A DNA stretch of 64,000 nt, taken from contig NZ_JAPNTZ010000015.1 in the NCBI RefSeq assembly GCF_026626335.1, positions 1 through 64,000 of the forward strand, in the 5' to 3' direction. Shown here piece by piece: positions 1-10,299 of the stretch. Position numbers and translations under genes: made by a program. Source of the DNA: Paractinoplanes pyxinae. Lineage in GTDB: Bacteria > Actinomycetota > Actinomycetes > Mycobacteriales > Micromonosporaceae. The notes beneath the pieces were generated by a model that saw only the letters and a program-made list of their open reading frames with translations, did not search any database and was not told the DNA's origin. How positions within the stretch are numbered: position 1 is the first letter of the stretch; the number at the start of each line of letters is the position of its first letter.

Positions 1-2277
<2,277 letters not shown>

Positions 2278-2336
2278 GCCTGTTCGCGGGGCCGGCCGGG
2301 GTTCGGTCGGCCCTCCGGCCCTGCTTTGTGGGGCCC

Positions 2337-2423
2337 TGCGGCTTTGCGCGGCTTGCGGCCTTGTGTGGCTTGCGGCCTTGGGCGGCTCGCGGCTTTTGTG
2401 GGCCTCGCGGCTTTTGTGGGGCT
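2337..2423. repeat. 17-18 bp tandem minisatellite, five copies
   Basis: Five adjoining units begin at 2337, 2354, 2371, 2388 and 2406. The first three are 17 bp and the last two 18 bp, all variants of YGCGGCYTTTGTGGGCT. They lie in the convergent gap between gcvP and the DUF5999-type gene. Apart from the repeat, the gap 2278-2544 shows nothing gene-like. Confidence 0.85.
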
Positions 2424-2544
2424 CGCGGCGCGCCCTCTCGTCGTCGGGGGGCGCGCTTCGGCCGCTTCAGCTTCGGGGATCGTTTCGCTACGGTCGGTAG
2501 CGAGACGGTGCCGACCTCACGGCCGGCTTTCAGCTGTTTTCCAG

Positions 2545-2745
2545 TCAGGCCGCGAGGGCGTGACGGGCCGGGCCGCGGTGCGGTTCGATCATCGTGCCGT
2601 CGGGCAGGATCTCGCCGGTGTCCTCGAAGATGATGACGCCGTTGCAGAGCAGGCTCCAGCCCTGCTCGCGGCATGTCGCGACGGTCCGCGCGGCCTCACG
2701 GTCGACGGCCTCAGCGGTGGGACAGGGCTTCGTGTGCTGGCACAT
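2545..2745 (-). CDS. DUF5999-type small protein
   Basis: A 66-residue soluble protein beginning MCQHTKPCP, with Cys2, Cys8, Cys25 and Cys34, a core reading GWSLLCNGVIIFEDTGE, and an alanine-rich tail. The layout (MCQHxPxCP start, then a LLCNG.. FEDTGELLPDG segment) matches the short conserved actinobacterial family I know as DUF5999, whose function is unknown. The Cys/His-rich N-terminus suggests metal binding, but that is inference. It stands alone, convergent with gcvP and divergent from pabB, so its promoter must lie in 2746-2835. The start is the only ATG consistent with the family N-terminus. Confidence 0.85.
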   Translation of the reverse strand: MCQHTKPCPTAEAVDREAARTVATCREQGWSLLCNGVIIFEDTGEILPDGTMIEPHRGPARHALAA

Positions 2746-2835
2746 CAGGTGTTTCTCCGGTCGGGGGGCTTGTGTGATGACTCACAACGACGGTGACGGA
2801 CGTTACCTCAAATCGAACGACGACGGTTCGAGCCG

Positions 2836-4392
2836 GTGACGGTGTCGCCATTGACAGAATCCTCGTCTCCGATGGTCCACGGAAGCCGGTCGATCGGCCA
2901 CTTCCCGGTACCTCCTTTCGTCACTCCTCCGGGTGCTCCGGCGTCCTGCCAGGGCCGTCACCGTGCGTACGCAACGTTCCGTTGGTCCAGGTGCGACGGC
3001 GGCGACCCAGCAGAGCTTGTCGCCGACTTCCTCGCCGCCAACGGACTGCGCGTGCGAAACATTGGCCTAACGGCCCCCCACGTCCACCCGATCGGCGCTG
3101 GCTCCCTCTGCGGCGCCGCACTGTACGTATCGGCCGATGCCGGTTCCGTGATGGCCGGCGGCCCCGCCGCCGCCCCGTCCCCGGTCCCGGCACTCCCCGA
3201 CGTCTACGCAGTCATCTACAAACATGTCTCCCCTGACAATGACTCCCCGTCGCAACCCGATGACACGGTGCTGTCTCAGGGCGCGGCCGCCGATCGAGTC
3301 CACGCTGACGACGTCGCAGAAAGCGGGCCGCCGCCATCAGACCGTGCGGCTGAACCACAGGCGCCCTTCCCAACCGAGCCGGCACAAGCGCATCCCGCCA
3401 GCGTGCCGAGCGGCCCGAGGCCTGATCCGGCGTCGCCGGGCGACCGGCACGGTCCTTCATGGGCGTTGGGGAAATGGACCATCAGCAGGATGCCGCCGCA
3501 CGCCGATGACGTGCCGAGCGGCACGGAGGTCAGTTCGGCATCGTCGCCGGGCGGAGCTGGTCGGTCGTGGGCGCTGGGGGAGTGGACGGCCAGTTGGACT
3601 CCGGCCGAGCACGCGGCGGCGGTGTCGGCGGTGCGGGAGGCCATCGGGCGCGGCGACGTCTACCAGGTCAACGTGGTGGGGCACGCCAAGGCGCCGTATG
3701 TGGGTGACCCGTTGTCGGCGCTGCGGCGGGTGGCCGGGCTGGCGGGGGCGCGTTACGGGGGAGTCCTGGTCGGGGAGGGGTGGGCGCTGGCCACGGCGTC
3801 GCCCGAGACGCTGGTGGAGGTGCGGGACGGGCGGGTGATCACGCGGCCGATCAAGGGCACCCGGCCGGCCACCGCGGACGGCCGGCGTGAGCTGCTCGCC
3901 TCGGAGAAGGAGCGGGCCGAGCACGTCATGATCGTCGACTTGTCGCGCAACGATCTGTCGCGGCTGCCCGGCGTGGGCCCGGTCGAGGTCGACGAGTTGT
4001 TCGCCGTGCGCGAGTGGTCCGGGCTGTGGCAGGCCGAGTCGGTGGTGTCGGCCCCGATCGTGGGCGAGCTCGACCTGGCGTCTCTGCTGCGCGCTCTGGT
4101 GCCCGGCGGCTCGGTGACGGGCGCTCCCAAGGTCGCCGCCCTGGCCGAGATCGCCCGTCTCGAACCGGTCGGCCGCGGCGTGAGCATGGCCGCGGTCGGC
4201 TGGATCGGGCCCGACCACCTCGACCTGGGCCTAACCATCCGCACAGTCGCTGTCGACGGCACCCACGTGCACGCCTGGGCCGGCGGCGGCATCGTCTGGG
4301 ACAGCGACCCCCAAGCCGAGGTGGCCGAGGCCGCCGCCAAGCTGGCCCCCATCAAAGCCGCCCTCGCAGGCCCCCCTCCAGCCACCGACTGA
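2836..4392 (+). CDS. pabB: Aminodeoxychorismate synthase component I (chorismate-binding)
   Basis: Makes 4-amino-4-deoxychorismate from chorismate and ammonia on the way to p-aminobenzoate and folate. The catalytic chorismate-binding domain fills the last ~250 residues: GDVYQVN (about 271-277), RPIKGTRPA with Lys at about 340, DLSRNDLSR (368-376) and GGSVTGAPK. The PIKGT lysine, in place of the PIAGT alanine of anthranilate synthase, points to PabB rather than TrpE. The N-terminal part is loosely conserved. Residues ~100-255 are a Pro/Ser/Asp-rich linker containing a 36-residue in-frame tandem duplication, much longer than I expect for the family. The start is uncertain: GTG 2836 is used here, ATG 2872 is possible, and family similarity begins only near 2970. 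No PabA partner is adjacent. Confidence 0.9.
   Translation: MTVSPLTESSSPMVHGSRSIGHFPVPPFVTPPGAPASCQGRHRAYATFRWSRCDGGDPAELVADFLAANGLRVRNIGLTAPHVHPIGAGSLCGAALYVSADAGSVMAGGPAAAPSPVPALPDVYAVIYKHVSPDNDSPSQPDDTVLSQGAAADRVHADDVAESGPPPSDRAAEPQAPFPTEPAQAHPASVPSGPRPDPASPGDRHGPSWALGKWTISRMPPHADDVPSGTEVSSASSPGGAGRSWALGEWTASWTPAEHAAAVSAVREAIGRGDVYQVNVVGHAKAPYVGDPLSALRRVAGLAGARYGGVLVGEGWALATASPETLVEVRDGRVITRPIKGTRPATADGRRELLASEKERAEHVMIVDLSRNDLSRLPGVGPVEVDELFAVREWSGLWQAESVVSAPIVGELDLASLLRALVPGGSVTGAPKVAALAEIARLEPVGRGVSMAAVGWIGPDHLDLGLTIRTVAVDGTHVHAWAGGGIVWDSDPQAEVAEAAAKLAPIKAALAGPPPATD
3403..3618 (+). repeat. 108-bp in-frame tandem duplication inside pabB
   Basis: Two diverged copies with a period of exactly 108 bp (36 codons). 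Both begin GTGCCGAGCGGC, at 3403 and 3511, and both contain an SWALG(K/E)WT peptide with Trp codons at 3460 and 3568. The second copy runs into the conserved WTPAEHAAAV segment and is the native one. The first copy is the insertion. Confidence 0.8.
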
Positions 4393-4486
4393 GGGAGTTC
4401 GCGCCACGAGAGGAACGCCCGGCACGGTTCGCCCCACCGAACCGTCGCCTCGTTCCGGACCACGACAGGGGCGGCCGCCCCGCGAG

Positions 4487-4706
4487 CCGGATTTCGGCCG
4501 CCGGATGTTCGGGCATGCCGCGACGCGCCGGCGCAGGGTTGACCGCGACCGTCGCCTGGCCGGATTTCGGCCGCCGGATGTTCGGGCATGCCGCGACGCG
4601 CCGGCGCAGGGGTTCACCGCTACCGTCGCCTGGCCGGATTTCGGCCACCGACGTTCAGGCATGCCGCGACGCGCCGGCGCAGGGTTCACCGCGACCGTCG
4701 CCTGGC
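4487..4706. repeat. 73-bp tandem repeat, three copies, in a 679-bp gap
   Basis: Three direct copies, each starting CCGGATTTCGG, at 4487, 4560 and 4634 (periods 73 and 74 bp). Each carries GGCATGCCGCGACGCGCCGG and ends near CGTCGCCTGGC. The copies are about 90% identical by eye. They lie in the convergent gap 4393-5071 between pabB and the DHFR-fold gene. Frames across the array read as Arg-rich peptides with no family resemblance, so I regard it as non-coding. The rest of the gap shows nothing I can name. Confidence 0.85.
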
Positions 4707-5071
4707 GGGAGCTGCCCCGCCCGTAGGCCGGTGGACCAACCTGAAATCCGGCTGTTGGCTGCGGGGTCTTGCCCATCGGCGCAGCTCCGCTCGTGGGCAG
4801 CGCATCGACCGGTCGCGTCGCACGCTCCGACTCGGAACCGTCATTGCTGTTGGCGACTCCACTTGAGTCGTTGCTCGCTTGGGGATCGCTCCCGAACTGT
4901 CGTCCCACATGCGGGCATGGATCAGGCGGGCCAACGCCTCCGGCGACGGTCGCTACAAGTCAGGCCGGCCGCGGCGCGGGGTTGCGCGGCACGTATCGGC
5001 TTGTTCGAGCCATGCGGGCGCGCCCGTGCGGCCGGTCGGGGAGGAGGACGAGCGGGTTGAGTGGGTGATTG

Positions 5072-5647
5072 TCAGTTGGGCGCCCCCACTGCGTAGGTCA
5101 GGTAGGCGAAGGGGCCTCGGCGCTCCAGAGCCGTGAGGGTCAGGCGGGAAGAGGTCAGGCGGCGGGGGAGGACGGGGGCGCCGGCGCCGAGGGTTACGGG
5201 GGCCACGCCGAGGATGATCTCGTCCAGGAGGCCGGCGTCGGCGAAGGTGGCGGCCAGCTCGCCGCCGCCGACCAGCCAGATGTTCTTGCCGGCGGCGGCC
5301 TTCGTCATGGCGGCGTGGACGGGGCGGACGTCGCCCTGGACGAAGTGCACTGTTGAGCCGGGTAGGGGTGGCAGGTCGCGGTGGGTGAAGACCCAGGAGG
5401 GGACGTCGGCGTAGTACTCGCGCCACTTCTCGGGATGCACGCCCAGTTTTTCGTGGTTGTGGACCCACTCGTAGGTGGTGGCGCCCATGGCGAAGGCGCC
5501 CACGTCGGCGAAGAAGGCGGCGAACGGTTCGGCGCCGGACTCGTCCTCGCGGCCGTCGCCTGTCTCGAACAGCCAGTCGAGTGAGTTGTGCTGGTCGGCG
5601 ATGTAGCCGTCGATGGAAGTGGCGGTGTAGTACTGCGTCTTCGGCAT
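5072..5647 (-). CDS. Dihydrofolate reductase family protein (RibD C-terminal fold)
   Basis: A 191-residue cytosolic protein of the RibD C-terminal / DHFR-like family common in actinobacteria. The N-terminus, MPKTQYYTATSIDGYIAD, has the typical first strand and SxDG(Y/F) motif. GATTYEW follows in the middle, then GKNIWLVGGGELAATF, the nucleotide-binding GGG segment. The start is the ATG at 5645-5647; upstream in-frame codons encode a Gly/Ser-rich stretch that does not belong to the family. Substrate is unknown; members reduce pterin-like or other small molecules with NADPH. It is convergent with pabB and divergent from the membrane protein gene at 5805. Confidence 0.85.
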   Translation of the reverse strand: MPKTQYYTATSIDGYIADQHNSLDWLFETGDGREDESGAEPFAAFFADVGAFAMGATTYEWVHNHEKLGVHPEKWREYYADVPSWVFTHRDLPPLPGSTVHFVQGDVRPVHAAMTKAAAGKNIWLVGGGELAATFADAGLLDEIILGVAPVTLGAGAPVLPRRLTSSRLTLTALERRGPFAYLTYAVGAPN

Positions 5648-5804
5648 GCCCGGCACACTGCCACCCCCGTACGACAGAAATTGGCCGGAACCCTCGTGAG
5701 CGGGCAGTATGGGCAATTCTCCGTTCGAGGTCCTCCGCCACGGTCACCGAACGGCCTGGTCGGCACGTCATGTCTTCCAGACGGGTGCGGAGAGGGTTGA
5801 GCTG

Positions 5805-6635
5805 GTGACCGAAGACCTGCGTGCGCTGCTGCGGGCCGAACTGAACGACGAGCGGCCGCCGCCGCTGGGTGACGTGGTGGGGGCTGCGCTGCGCGAGGGG
5901 CGCCGGGTGCGGCATCGCCGGCGGGTCGCGTCGGTGGCCGCGGGTTCCGCCGGGGTGCTGGCGCTCGTGCTGGCGGGTGGGGTGGCGGCTCACTCGGAGC
6001 CGCGCAAGGCGGTCCAGGCGGCCGAATCAGTGGTGACGCCGTCACCGGCTGCCACCTCGGAACCCGTACCGCTGGGAAGGGCCGCTCGCAAGGCGCCGGC
6101 GACTCCCGGATCTGTGCCAGTCAGCCCGACTGCCCCCACGGCTCGTGATCACGGGCGTACGTTGACGATCCACAGCGGCGTCCAACGCGTCGCGGGAAAG
6201 CGTGAGAAAGCGACAACGGGGGCCATGCTTCACCTTTTGACGCAGCTGCTGCCGTCCGGGCGGACCAGTGAGGCCGCCGTGGCGGACACCGGTGACCCGT
6301 ACGTAAGAATTCAGCTCGACCGCGGCGACGGGCCCGGCCTCGTCCGCCTGATCCTCGGGCAGATGCCGACCGGGAAGCCCCGCGGCGGCACCGCGACCGT
6401 CTCGATCATCCACGTCGACGACAACTGCGAGCAGGACACGGTGGTCGTCGCTCGCTGGCCCGACGGAACCGCCGTGCAGCTCGACGTGGACGCCTGCTCG
6501 CCCCGCCGTTCCGCGCTCACACCGGACGAGGCAGCCAGGATCGTCGCCGACCCGCGCTGGGGCATGACGATGGACGCCGAACTGGTCAAGCTGGGCGAGG
6601 TGCGCTACGGCCGGGCGCCGGTGTTCGTCTCATGA
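5805..6635 (+). CDS. Single-pass membrane protein, possible anti-sigma partner
   Basis: A 276-residue protein with a ~43-residue cytoplasmic N-terminus rich in Arg/Glu, one hydrophobic segment at about 40-62 (VAAGSAGVLALVLAGGVAA) and a ~210-residue extracellular Ser/Thr/Pro-rich tail. GTG 5805 is preferred: it follows a GGAGAGGG-like Shine-Dalgarno sequence, and codons further upstream are unlike the family. Its stop overlaps the start of the sigma-factor gene (ATGA at 6632-6635), so the two are translationally coupled. The topology and coupling suggest an anti-sigma or sensor role. No zinc-binding HxxxCxxC anti-sigma motif is visible, so the role is inferred from context. Confidence 0.75.
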   Translation: MTEDLRALLRAELNDERPPPLGDVVGAALREGRRVRHRRRVASVAAGSAGVLALVLAGGVAAHSEPRKAVQAAESVVTPSPAATSEPVPLGRAARKAPATPGSVPVSPTAPTARDHGRTLTIHSGVQRVAGKREKATTGAMLHLLTQLLPSGRTSEAAVADTGDPYVRIQLDRGDGPGLVRLILGQMPTGKPRGGTATVSIIHVDDNCEQDTVVVARWPDGTAVQLDVDACSPRRSALTPDEAARIVADPRWGMTMDAELVKLGEVRYGRAPVFVS

Positions 6636-7126
6636 CCGACGATGAGCAATTCGCCGAGTTCGCCCACGCCCACGCGGAACGGTTGCGCACCACCGCGTTC
6701 ATGCTGTGCCGCGACTGGCACCTGGCGCAGGATCTGACCCAGACCGCGCTGACCAAGCTGTACCTGAGCTGGCGGCGCGCCGCGCAGTCGGACAACCTCA
6801 CCGCGTACGCGCAGAAGATCTTGCTTCGGGTCTTCCTCGACCACCGCCGGCGCCGCTCCTCCAGCGAGAGCACGACGGCGGTCATGCACGAGCCGGCCTA
6901 CCGCGAGAACCCCGAGCTGCGCCTGACGATGCTGGAGGCGCTGGCCCGCTTGCCCGAACGCGACCGGGCGATCGTTGTGCTGCGCTACTTCGAGGACTAC
7001 AGCGTGGACCGGGTGGCCGACGTGCTGGAGCTACCGGTCAGCGTGGTGAAGAGCCAGACCCGGCGCTCGCTGGTCAAGCTGCGGGAGTTGCTGGCCGACG
7101 ACCAGCTGGCCCTGTTCGCGGGCTGA
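6632..7126 (+). CDS. SigE-family ECF RNA polymerase sigma factor
   Basis: A 164-residue extracytoplasmic-function sigma factor of the actinobacterial SigE family. Region 2 is near the N-terminus (FAHAHAERLRTTAFMLC, then DWHLAQDLTQTALTKLY, residues ~8-46). Region 4 is C-terminal (LARLPERDRAIVVLRYFEDYSVDRVADVL), with the recognition-helix segment SVVKSQTRRSLVKLREL. The length is normal. It overlaps the upstream membrane protein gene by 4 bp, which suggests that protein controls it. The target regulon is not visible. Confidence 0.92.
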   Translation: MTDDEQFAEFAHAHAERLRTTAFMLCRDWHLAQDLTQTALTKLYLSWRRAAQSDNLTAYAQKILLRVFLDHRRRRSSSESTTAVMHEPAYRENPELRLTMLEALARLPERDRAIVVLRYFEDYSVDRVADVLELPVSVVKSQTRRSLVKLRELLADDQLALFAG

Positions 7127-7153
7127 CGGTAACGGCCGGATAGCCTTTCCCGC

Positions 7154-7654
7154 ATGACAGTACGGCCCATCAGGATCTTCGGGGACCCGGTGCTGCGCAC
7201 CGAGGCCGACCCGGTCACCTCGTTCGACGCCGAGCTGCGGGCGCTGATCGACGACCTGGAGGACACGGTCCGCGAGCCGGGCCGGGCCGGGGTGGCCGCC
7301 CCGCAGATCGGCGTGAGCCTGCGTGCGTTCTCATACAACGTCGACGACACGATCGGGCACATGATCAACCCGGTCCTGACCGACTTCGAGGGCGAGCAGG
7401 ACGACGACGAGGGCTGCCTGTCGATCCCGGGGCTGTACTTCCCGACCAAGCGGGCCATGTCAGTGACGGCGACCGGCTTCGACCGCTACGGCGAGCCGCT
7501 GGTGATTCACGGCACCGGATTTCTGGCGCGGGCTCTGCAGCATGAGACCGACCACTTGAACGGGACGCTTTACATCGACACGCTGACCGGGGATGTCCGC
7601 CGCCAAGCGTTGCGCGAGATTCGCCGGGTCCGCCCTGCACCGGGTCCATCCTAG
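7154..7654 (+). CDS. def: Peptide deformylase
   Basis: Removes the N-formyl group from nascent proteins; a metal-dependent cytosolic hydrolase of 166 residues. The three family motifs are present: GVAAPQIGV at residues 46-54 (normally GxGLAAPQ, here preceded by GRA), EGCLS at 86-90 with the metal-ligand Cys, and QHETDHLNG at 129-137 with the HExxH metal site. ATG 7154 follows 27 bp after the sigma-factor stop. No fmt gene is adjacent, so this is probably one of several paralogues. Confidence 0.95.
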   Translation: MTVRPIRIFGDPVLRTEADPVTSFDAELRALIDDLEDTVREPGRAGVAAPQIGVSLRAFSYNVDDTIGHMINPVLTDFEGEQDDDEGCLSIPGLYFPTKRAMSVTATGFDRYGEPLVIHGTGFLARALQHETDHLNGTLYIDTLTGDVRRQALREIRRVRPAPGPS

Positions 7655-7689
7655 GACGCCGTACCCGCGGAGATCAACAGCGCAAAGGA

Positions 7690-7712
7690 CGGGCGACCCT
7701 ACGGGCCGCCCG
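7690..7712. terminator. Weak hairpin downstream of def
   Basis: A 6-bp perfect stem, CGGGCG (7690-7695) and CGCCCG (7707-7712), with an 11-nt loop in the 170-bp gap after def. There is no U-tract, so it is only a candidate terminator. Confidence 0.3.
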
Positions 7713-7824
7713 CGCTGCCGATCCCAGACAAACAGACGCTGAGTGAACGCACAATGCCGTGGTTCAGGCCTCCATCGCGCCTAGTCAGCGAAGCAAGGAA
7801 TCAACCCCGGATGGATGATGAGGC

Positions 7825-8151
7825 ATGAAGATCTTCAGCAGCGAGGACGAGCCCGAGGTCACTATGGATCCGGATACCCGCAGGATCCTGGTCCGGCAGC
7901 TGCTCGGGCCAGATGCGCCGCCGGCGTGGTGCGAGTTGGTCGAGGCGTTGGCCATCCTCGCCCCGGCGCACAACAACGACGTCCGCCCGCTGTACTGCGA
8001 GGACGGAATGCTGACCGTGTGCGCCCAGCCGGCCGGCGTCCCGATCGAAGAGATCGACCGGCTGGAGCAGATCGGGTTCGAAGTCGCCGAGGACGAGGAA
8101 ACCTTCTACTCCTTCCGCTTCGGCACGGATGGTTGGACGCCCACGTCGTGA
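7825..8151 (+). CDS. Small acidic hypothetical protein
   Basis: A 108-residue soluble, strongly acidic protein (many Asp/Glu, few basic residues), beginning MKIFSSEDEPEV and ending in an FRFGTDGWTP segment. I do not recognise a family. It has no signal peptide or membrane segment. ATG 7825 follows a GATGAGG ribosome-binding-like stretch. Codon use matches its neighbours, so it is likely a real gene. It stands alone, convergent with the kinase-like gene. Confidence 0.65.
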   Translation: MKIFSSEDEPEVTMDPDTRRILVRQLLGPDAPPAWCELVEALAILAPAHNNDVRPLYCEDGMLTVCAQPAGVPIEEIDRLEQIGFEVAEDEETFYSFRFGTDGWTPTS

Positions 8152-8171
8152 GAACCGGTGCTCGGTTGACT

Positions 8172-8990
8172 TCAGGCCGTCGTCGCTCGTAGTTGGGTCA
8201 GCCACTCGAGGCCTAGGCGGTGGCCGTTGGGGAAGTGGTCGTCGCGGTCCCAGCGCCACGTGGTGATCAGGGCCAGCATGAGGGTGCGGCAGTCGCGGAG
8301 CAGGGCGGGGTCGTCGTCCGGGTAGAAGGCGGCCACCTCGTCGGGGGCGTGGGCCAGGTCGAACTCGATCGGGCCTCGGCAGCACGTCTCGAAGTCGATG
8401 AAGCGGGGGCCGTCCGCGGTGGGGAGCAGGTTGCCGGGGTGGGGTTCGCCGTGCAGCAGTTGGTGGGGGCGAGGGCTGTTGGCGACCGCTCGGCGCAGGC
8501 GGCGCAATGTGGTGGCCAGGAAGTCGCGGTCGGCATCGGTCAGCTTGGGCGTGCGGTCGGGGTCGGCCACGAGTTGCTGAGCCTGGGCTACGCGGTCGGT
8601 GAAGTTCGGGGTGGGGACGTCGATCCGGCGCATCCCGGCGTGCAGTCGTTCGAGTGCTCGGGCGTACTCCGCGGGTGGGATCGCTTCAGTGGTCACCGGT
8701 TCGTAGTACGTCCACAGGGTGACCACGAAGTCGTCCGGGAGAAAGACCTCGGGTGCCAGCGGTGCGGCCACCGGGCTTCCGACGTCGGACAGCTGCCGGG
8801 CGACGTCCAGTTCCAGCTGGGCGGCCTGGCGCGCTAGCGGCGCCACCTGGGCCAGCACGTCGCAAGGGCGCAGGCGCAGGGTGAGCTTGTTCGAGTTGTG
8901 CAGGACCACGGCGTCGTCCGCGGGGTGGCCGAGCGACGAGGTGATCGACATGGCGGCCCGGGTGGCCCGCCGGGCCGTGCTTGCATCCAT
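8172..8990 (-). CDS. Aminoglycoside phosphotransferase (APH) family protein
   Basis: A 272-residue kinase-fold protein. The catalytic loop reads HGEPHPGNLL at 180-189, where HGDxxxxN is usual, and the metal-binding FIDFE follows at 197-201. The N-lobe carries VVLHNSNKLTLRL. An Asp-to-Glu change at the catalytic-base position is notable and may mean altered or lost activity. Families of this kind phosphorylate small molecules; no substrate can be assigned and a resistance role should not be assumed. The start is the ATG at 8988-8990. Confidence 0.85.
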   Translation of the reverse strand: MDASTARRATRAAMSITSSLGHPADDAVVLHNSNKLTLRLRPCDVLAQVAPLARQAAQLELDVARQLSDVGSPVAAPLAPEVFLPDDFVVTLWTYYEPVTTEAIPPAEYARALERLHAGMRRIDVPTPNFTDRVAQAQQLVADPDRTPKLTDADRDFLATTLRRLRRAVANSPRPHQLLHGEPHPGNLLPTADGPRFIDFETCCRGPIEFDLAHAPDEVAAFYPDDDPALLRDCRTLMLALITTWRWDRDDHFPNGHRLGLEWLTQLRATTA

Positions 8991-9032
8991 CCGCGCACCC
9001 TAGCCAAGCGTTCCGGCGTCGGCGCGGGTATT

Positions 9033-9770
9033 TCAGTGGGGGCCGAGGATGCAGAAGTGGTTGCCTTCGGGGTCGGTCATGATCAGCCACGGGACGTCGC
9101 CCTGGCCTACGTCGGCCGGTTTGGCGCCCAAGGCCTGCAGGCGGGCCACCTCGGCGGGGCGGTCCTCGGGGCGGTGGGGCAGCACGTCCAGGTGGACGCG
9201 GCTCTGCACTGTCGGCTCGCCGGTGGTGCGGATGAATTCGAGGTACGGGCCTACGTTCTGGTCGGAGCGTAGCGACGCGAAGTTGTCGTTGGTTTCGTGG
9301 CGGGTCCAGCCGGTGGCCTCGCCCCAGAAGTCGGCTTGGGCGCGCGGGTCGGTGCAGTTGACGACGACCGCGGCGATGGGGCCGGTGTCGCGGTAGGTCT
9401 CGCGCGGTTCCAGTACGCAGAACACGTTGCCCTCGGGGTCGGCCAGCACGGTCCAGGGAACGTCGCCCTGGCCGATGTCGGCCGGTGTCGCACCCAGGTC
9501 GATGAGGCGGGCGACCAGTTCGGCTTGATGCTCGGGCGATTCCGTGGCCAGGTCGAGGTGTACGCGGTAGCGGACCGTCTCGGGGTCGGGCACCTTGACG
9601 AGGTCGATGCAGACGGCGCTCGGGTCCGGCCAGTGGAAGCCGACCGGCTGAAGGTTGGTGACGCCGGGAGCCTCGCTGTCGATGCCCCAGCCGAGCGCCG
9701 CGGCCCAGAACCAGCCCAAGGCGGCGTCGTCGCGGGCCTTGAAGTTCACCTGGGTGAGCTGCAGCGCCAT
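9033..9770 (-). CDS. Two-domain VOC (glyoxalase-like) protein
   Basis: A 245-residue protein of two tandem vicinal-oxygen-chelate domains. Each half ends in the same block: DIGQGDVPW..DPEGN.F and DVGQGDVPW..DPEGNHF. The second half also holds a WGEATGW segment. ATG at 9768-9770 starts MALQLTQVNFKA, typical for the glyoxalase-like subfamily; upstream in-frame codons are not family-like. The function is unassigned, and relatives include putative antibiotic-binding or dioxygenase-fold proteins. It is divergent from the deaminase gene, with only 34 bp between starts. Confidence 0.88.
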   Translation of the reverse strand: MALQLTQVNFKARDDAALGWFWAAALGWGIDSEAPGVTNLQPVGFHWPDPSAVCIDLVKVPDPETVRYRVHLDLATESPEHQAELVARLIDLGATPADIGQGDVPWTVLADPEGNVFCVLEPRETYRDTGPIAAVVVNCTDPRAQADFWGEATGWTRHETNDNFASLRSDQNVGPYLEFIRTTGEPTVQSRVHLDVLPHRPEDRPAEVARLQALGAKPADVGQGDVPWLIMTDPEGNHFCILGPH

Positions 9771-9804
9771 GCCGCTCACCCTAGTGCCCGGCAGGATGGG
9801 TGCC

Positions 9805-10299
9805 ATGACGCCGGACGAGATGGTGGCGGCCGCGATCGAGGTGGCCGAGGCGGGGATGGCCGGCGGGGAACTGCCGATCGGGGCCGTGGTGGAGATGGGC
9901 GGGGAGATCGTGGCCAGCGCCTTCACGCGTGACGTGTCGTTGGGGCGGCGGCTCGTGCACGCGGATCTGCTGGCCATGACCGCGGCCGACGAACGGCTGG
10001 GCTGGCGTGGGCGGGAGCATCCGGTGCGGCTGGCCGTCAATCTCGAGCCGTGCCTGATGTGTTTCGGGGCGGCCATGGCCTTGAAGGTGGACGAGGTCTA
10101 CTACGGGCTCGAGTCGCCGGCCGACGGTGGCGCCGCGCTGGTGGCGGGGTGGCCGGTCAGCGCAGATCTGCCGTGGTACCGGCCGCCCGTCATCGTCGGT
10201 GGGATCCGGCGGGACGAAGTGCGAGACCAGTTCCGGCGTTACTGCGAAGGCGCGCCCGAGTCGGGCTTTCGCGAGTGGGCGGCGACGCTCACAGGATGA
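9805..10299 (+). CDS. Cytidine/deoxycytidylate deaminase-fold protein, variant active site
   Basis: A 164-residue zinc deaminase-fold protein resembling TadA and guanine deaminase relatives. The Cys pair is in EPCLMCFGA (codons at 10051 and 10060). The other motif reads HAD (His 52, Asp 54, codons 9958-9966) where HAE is normal; the Glu is the proton shuttle, so the change is marked. The N-terminus has GELPIGAVVE, as in TadA-like enzymes. ATG 9805 is preferred over longer in-frame starts, because those overlap the divergent VOC gene. The 3' end overlaps the decarboxylase gene by 11 bp tail to tail. Substrate unknown. Confidence 0.85.
   Translation: MTPDEMVAAAIEVAEAGMAGGELPIGAVVEMGGEIVASAFTRDVSLGRRLVHADLLAMTAADERLGWRGREHPVRLAVNLEPCLMCFGAAMALKVDEVYYGLESPADGGAALVAGWPVSADLPWYRPPVIVGGIRRDEVRDQFRRYCEGAPESGFREWAATLTG

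Noticed and set aside
4505..4866. Arg-rich frames across the 73-bp repeats
   Set aside because: They exist in several frames at once and merely reflect the repeat; no ribosome site or family resemblance.
4905..4916. CCCACATGCGGG shared with the 15.5-kb hairpin region
   Set aside because: A 12-mer shared between two GC-rich gaps; a similar string also occurs inside a coding gene near 55091, so it is probably chance.
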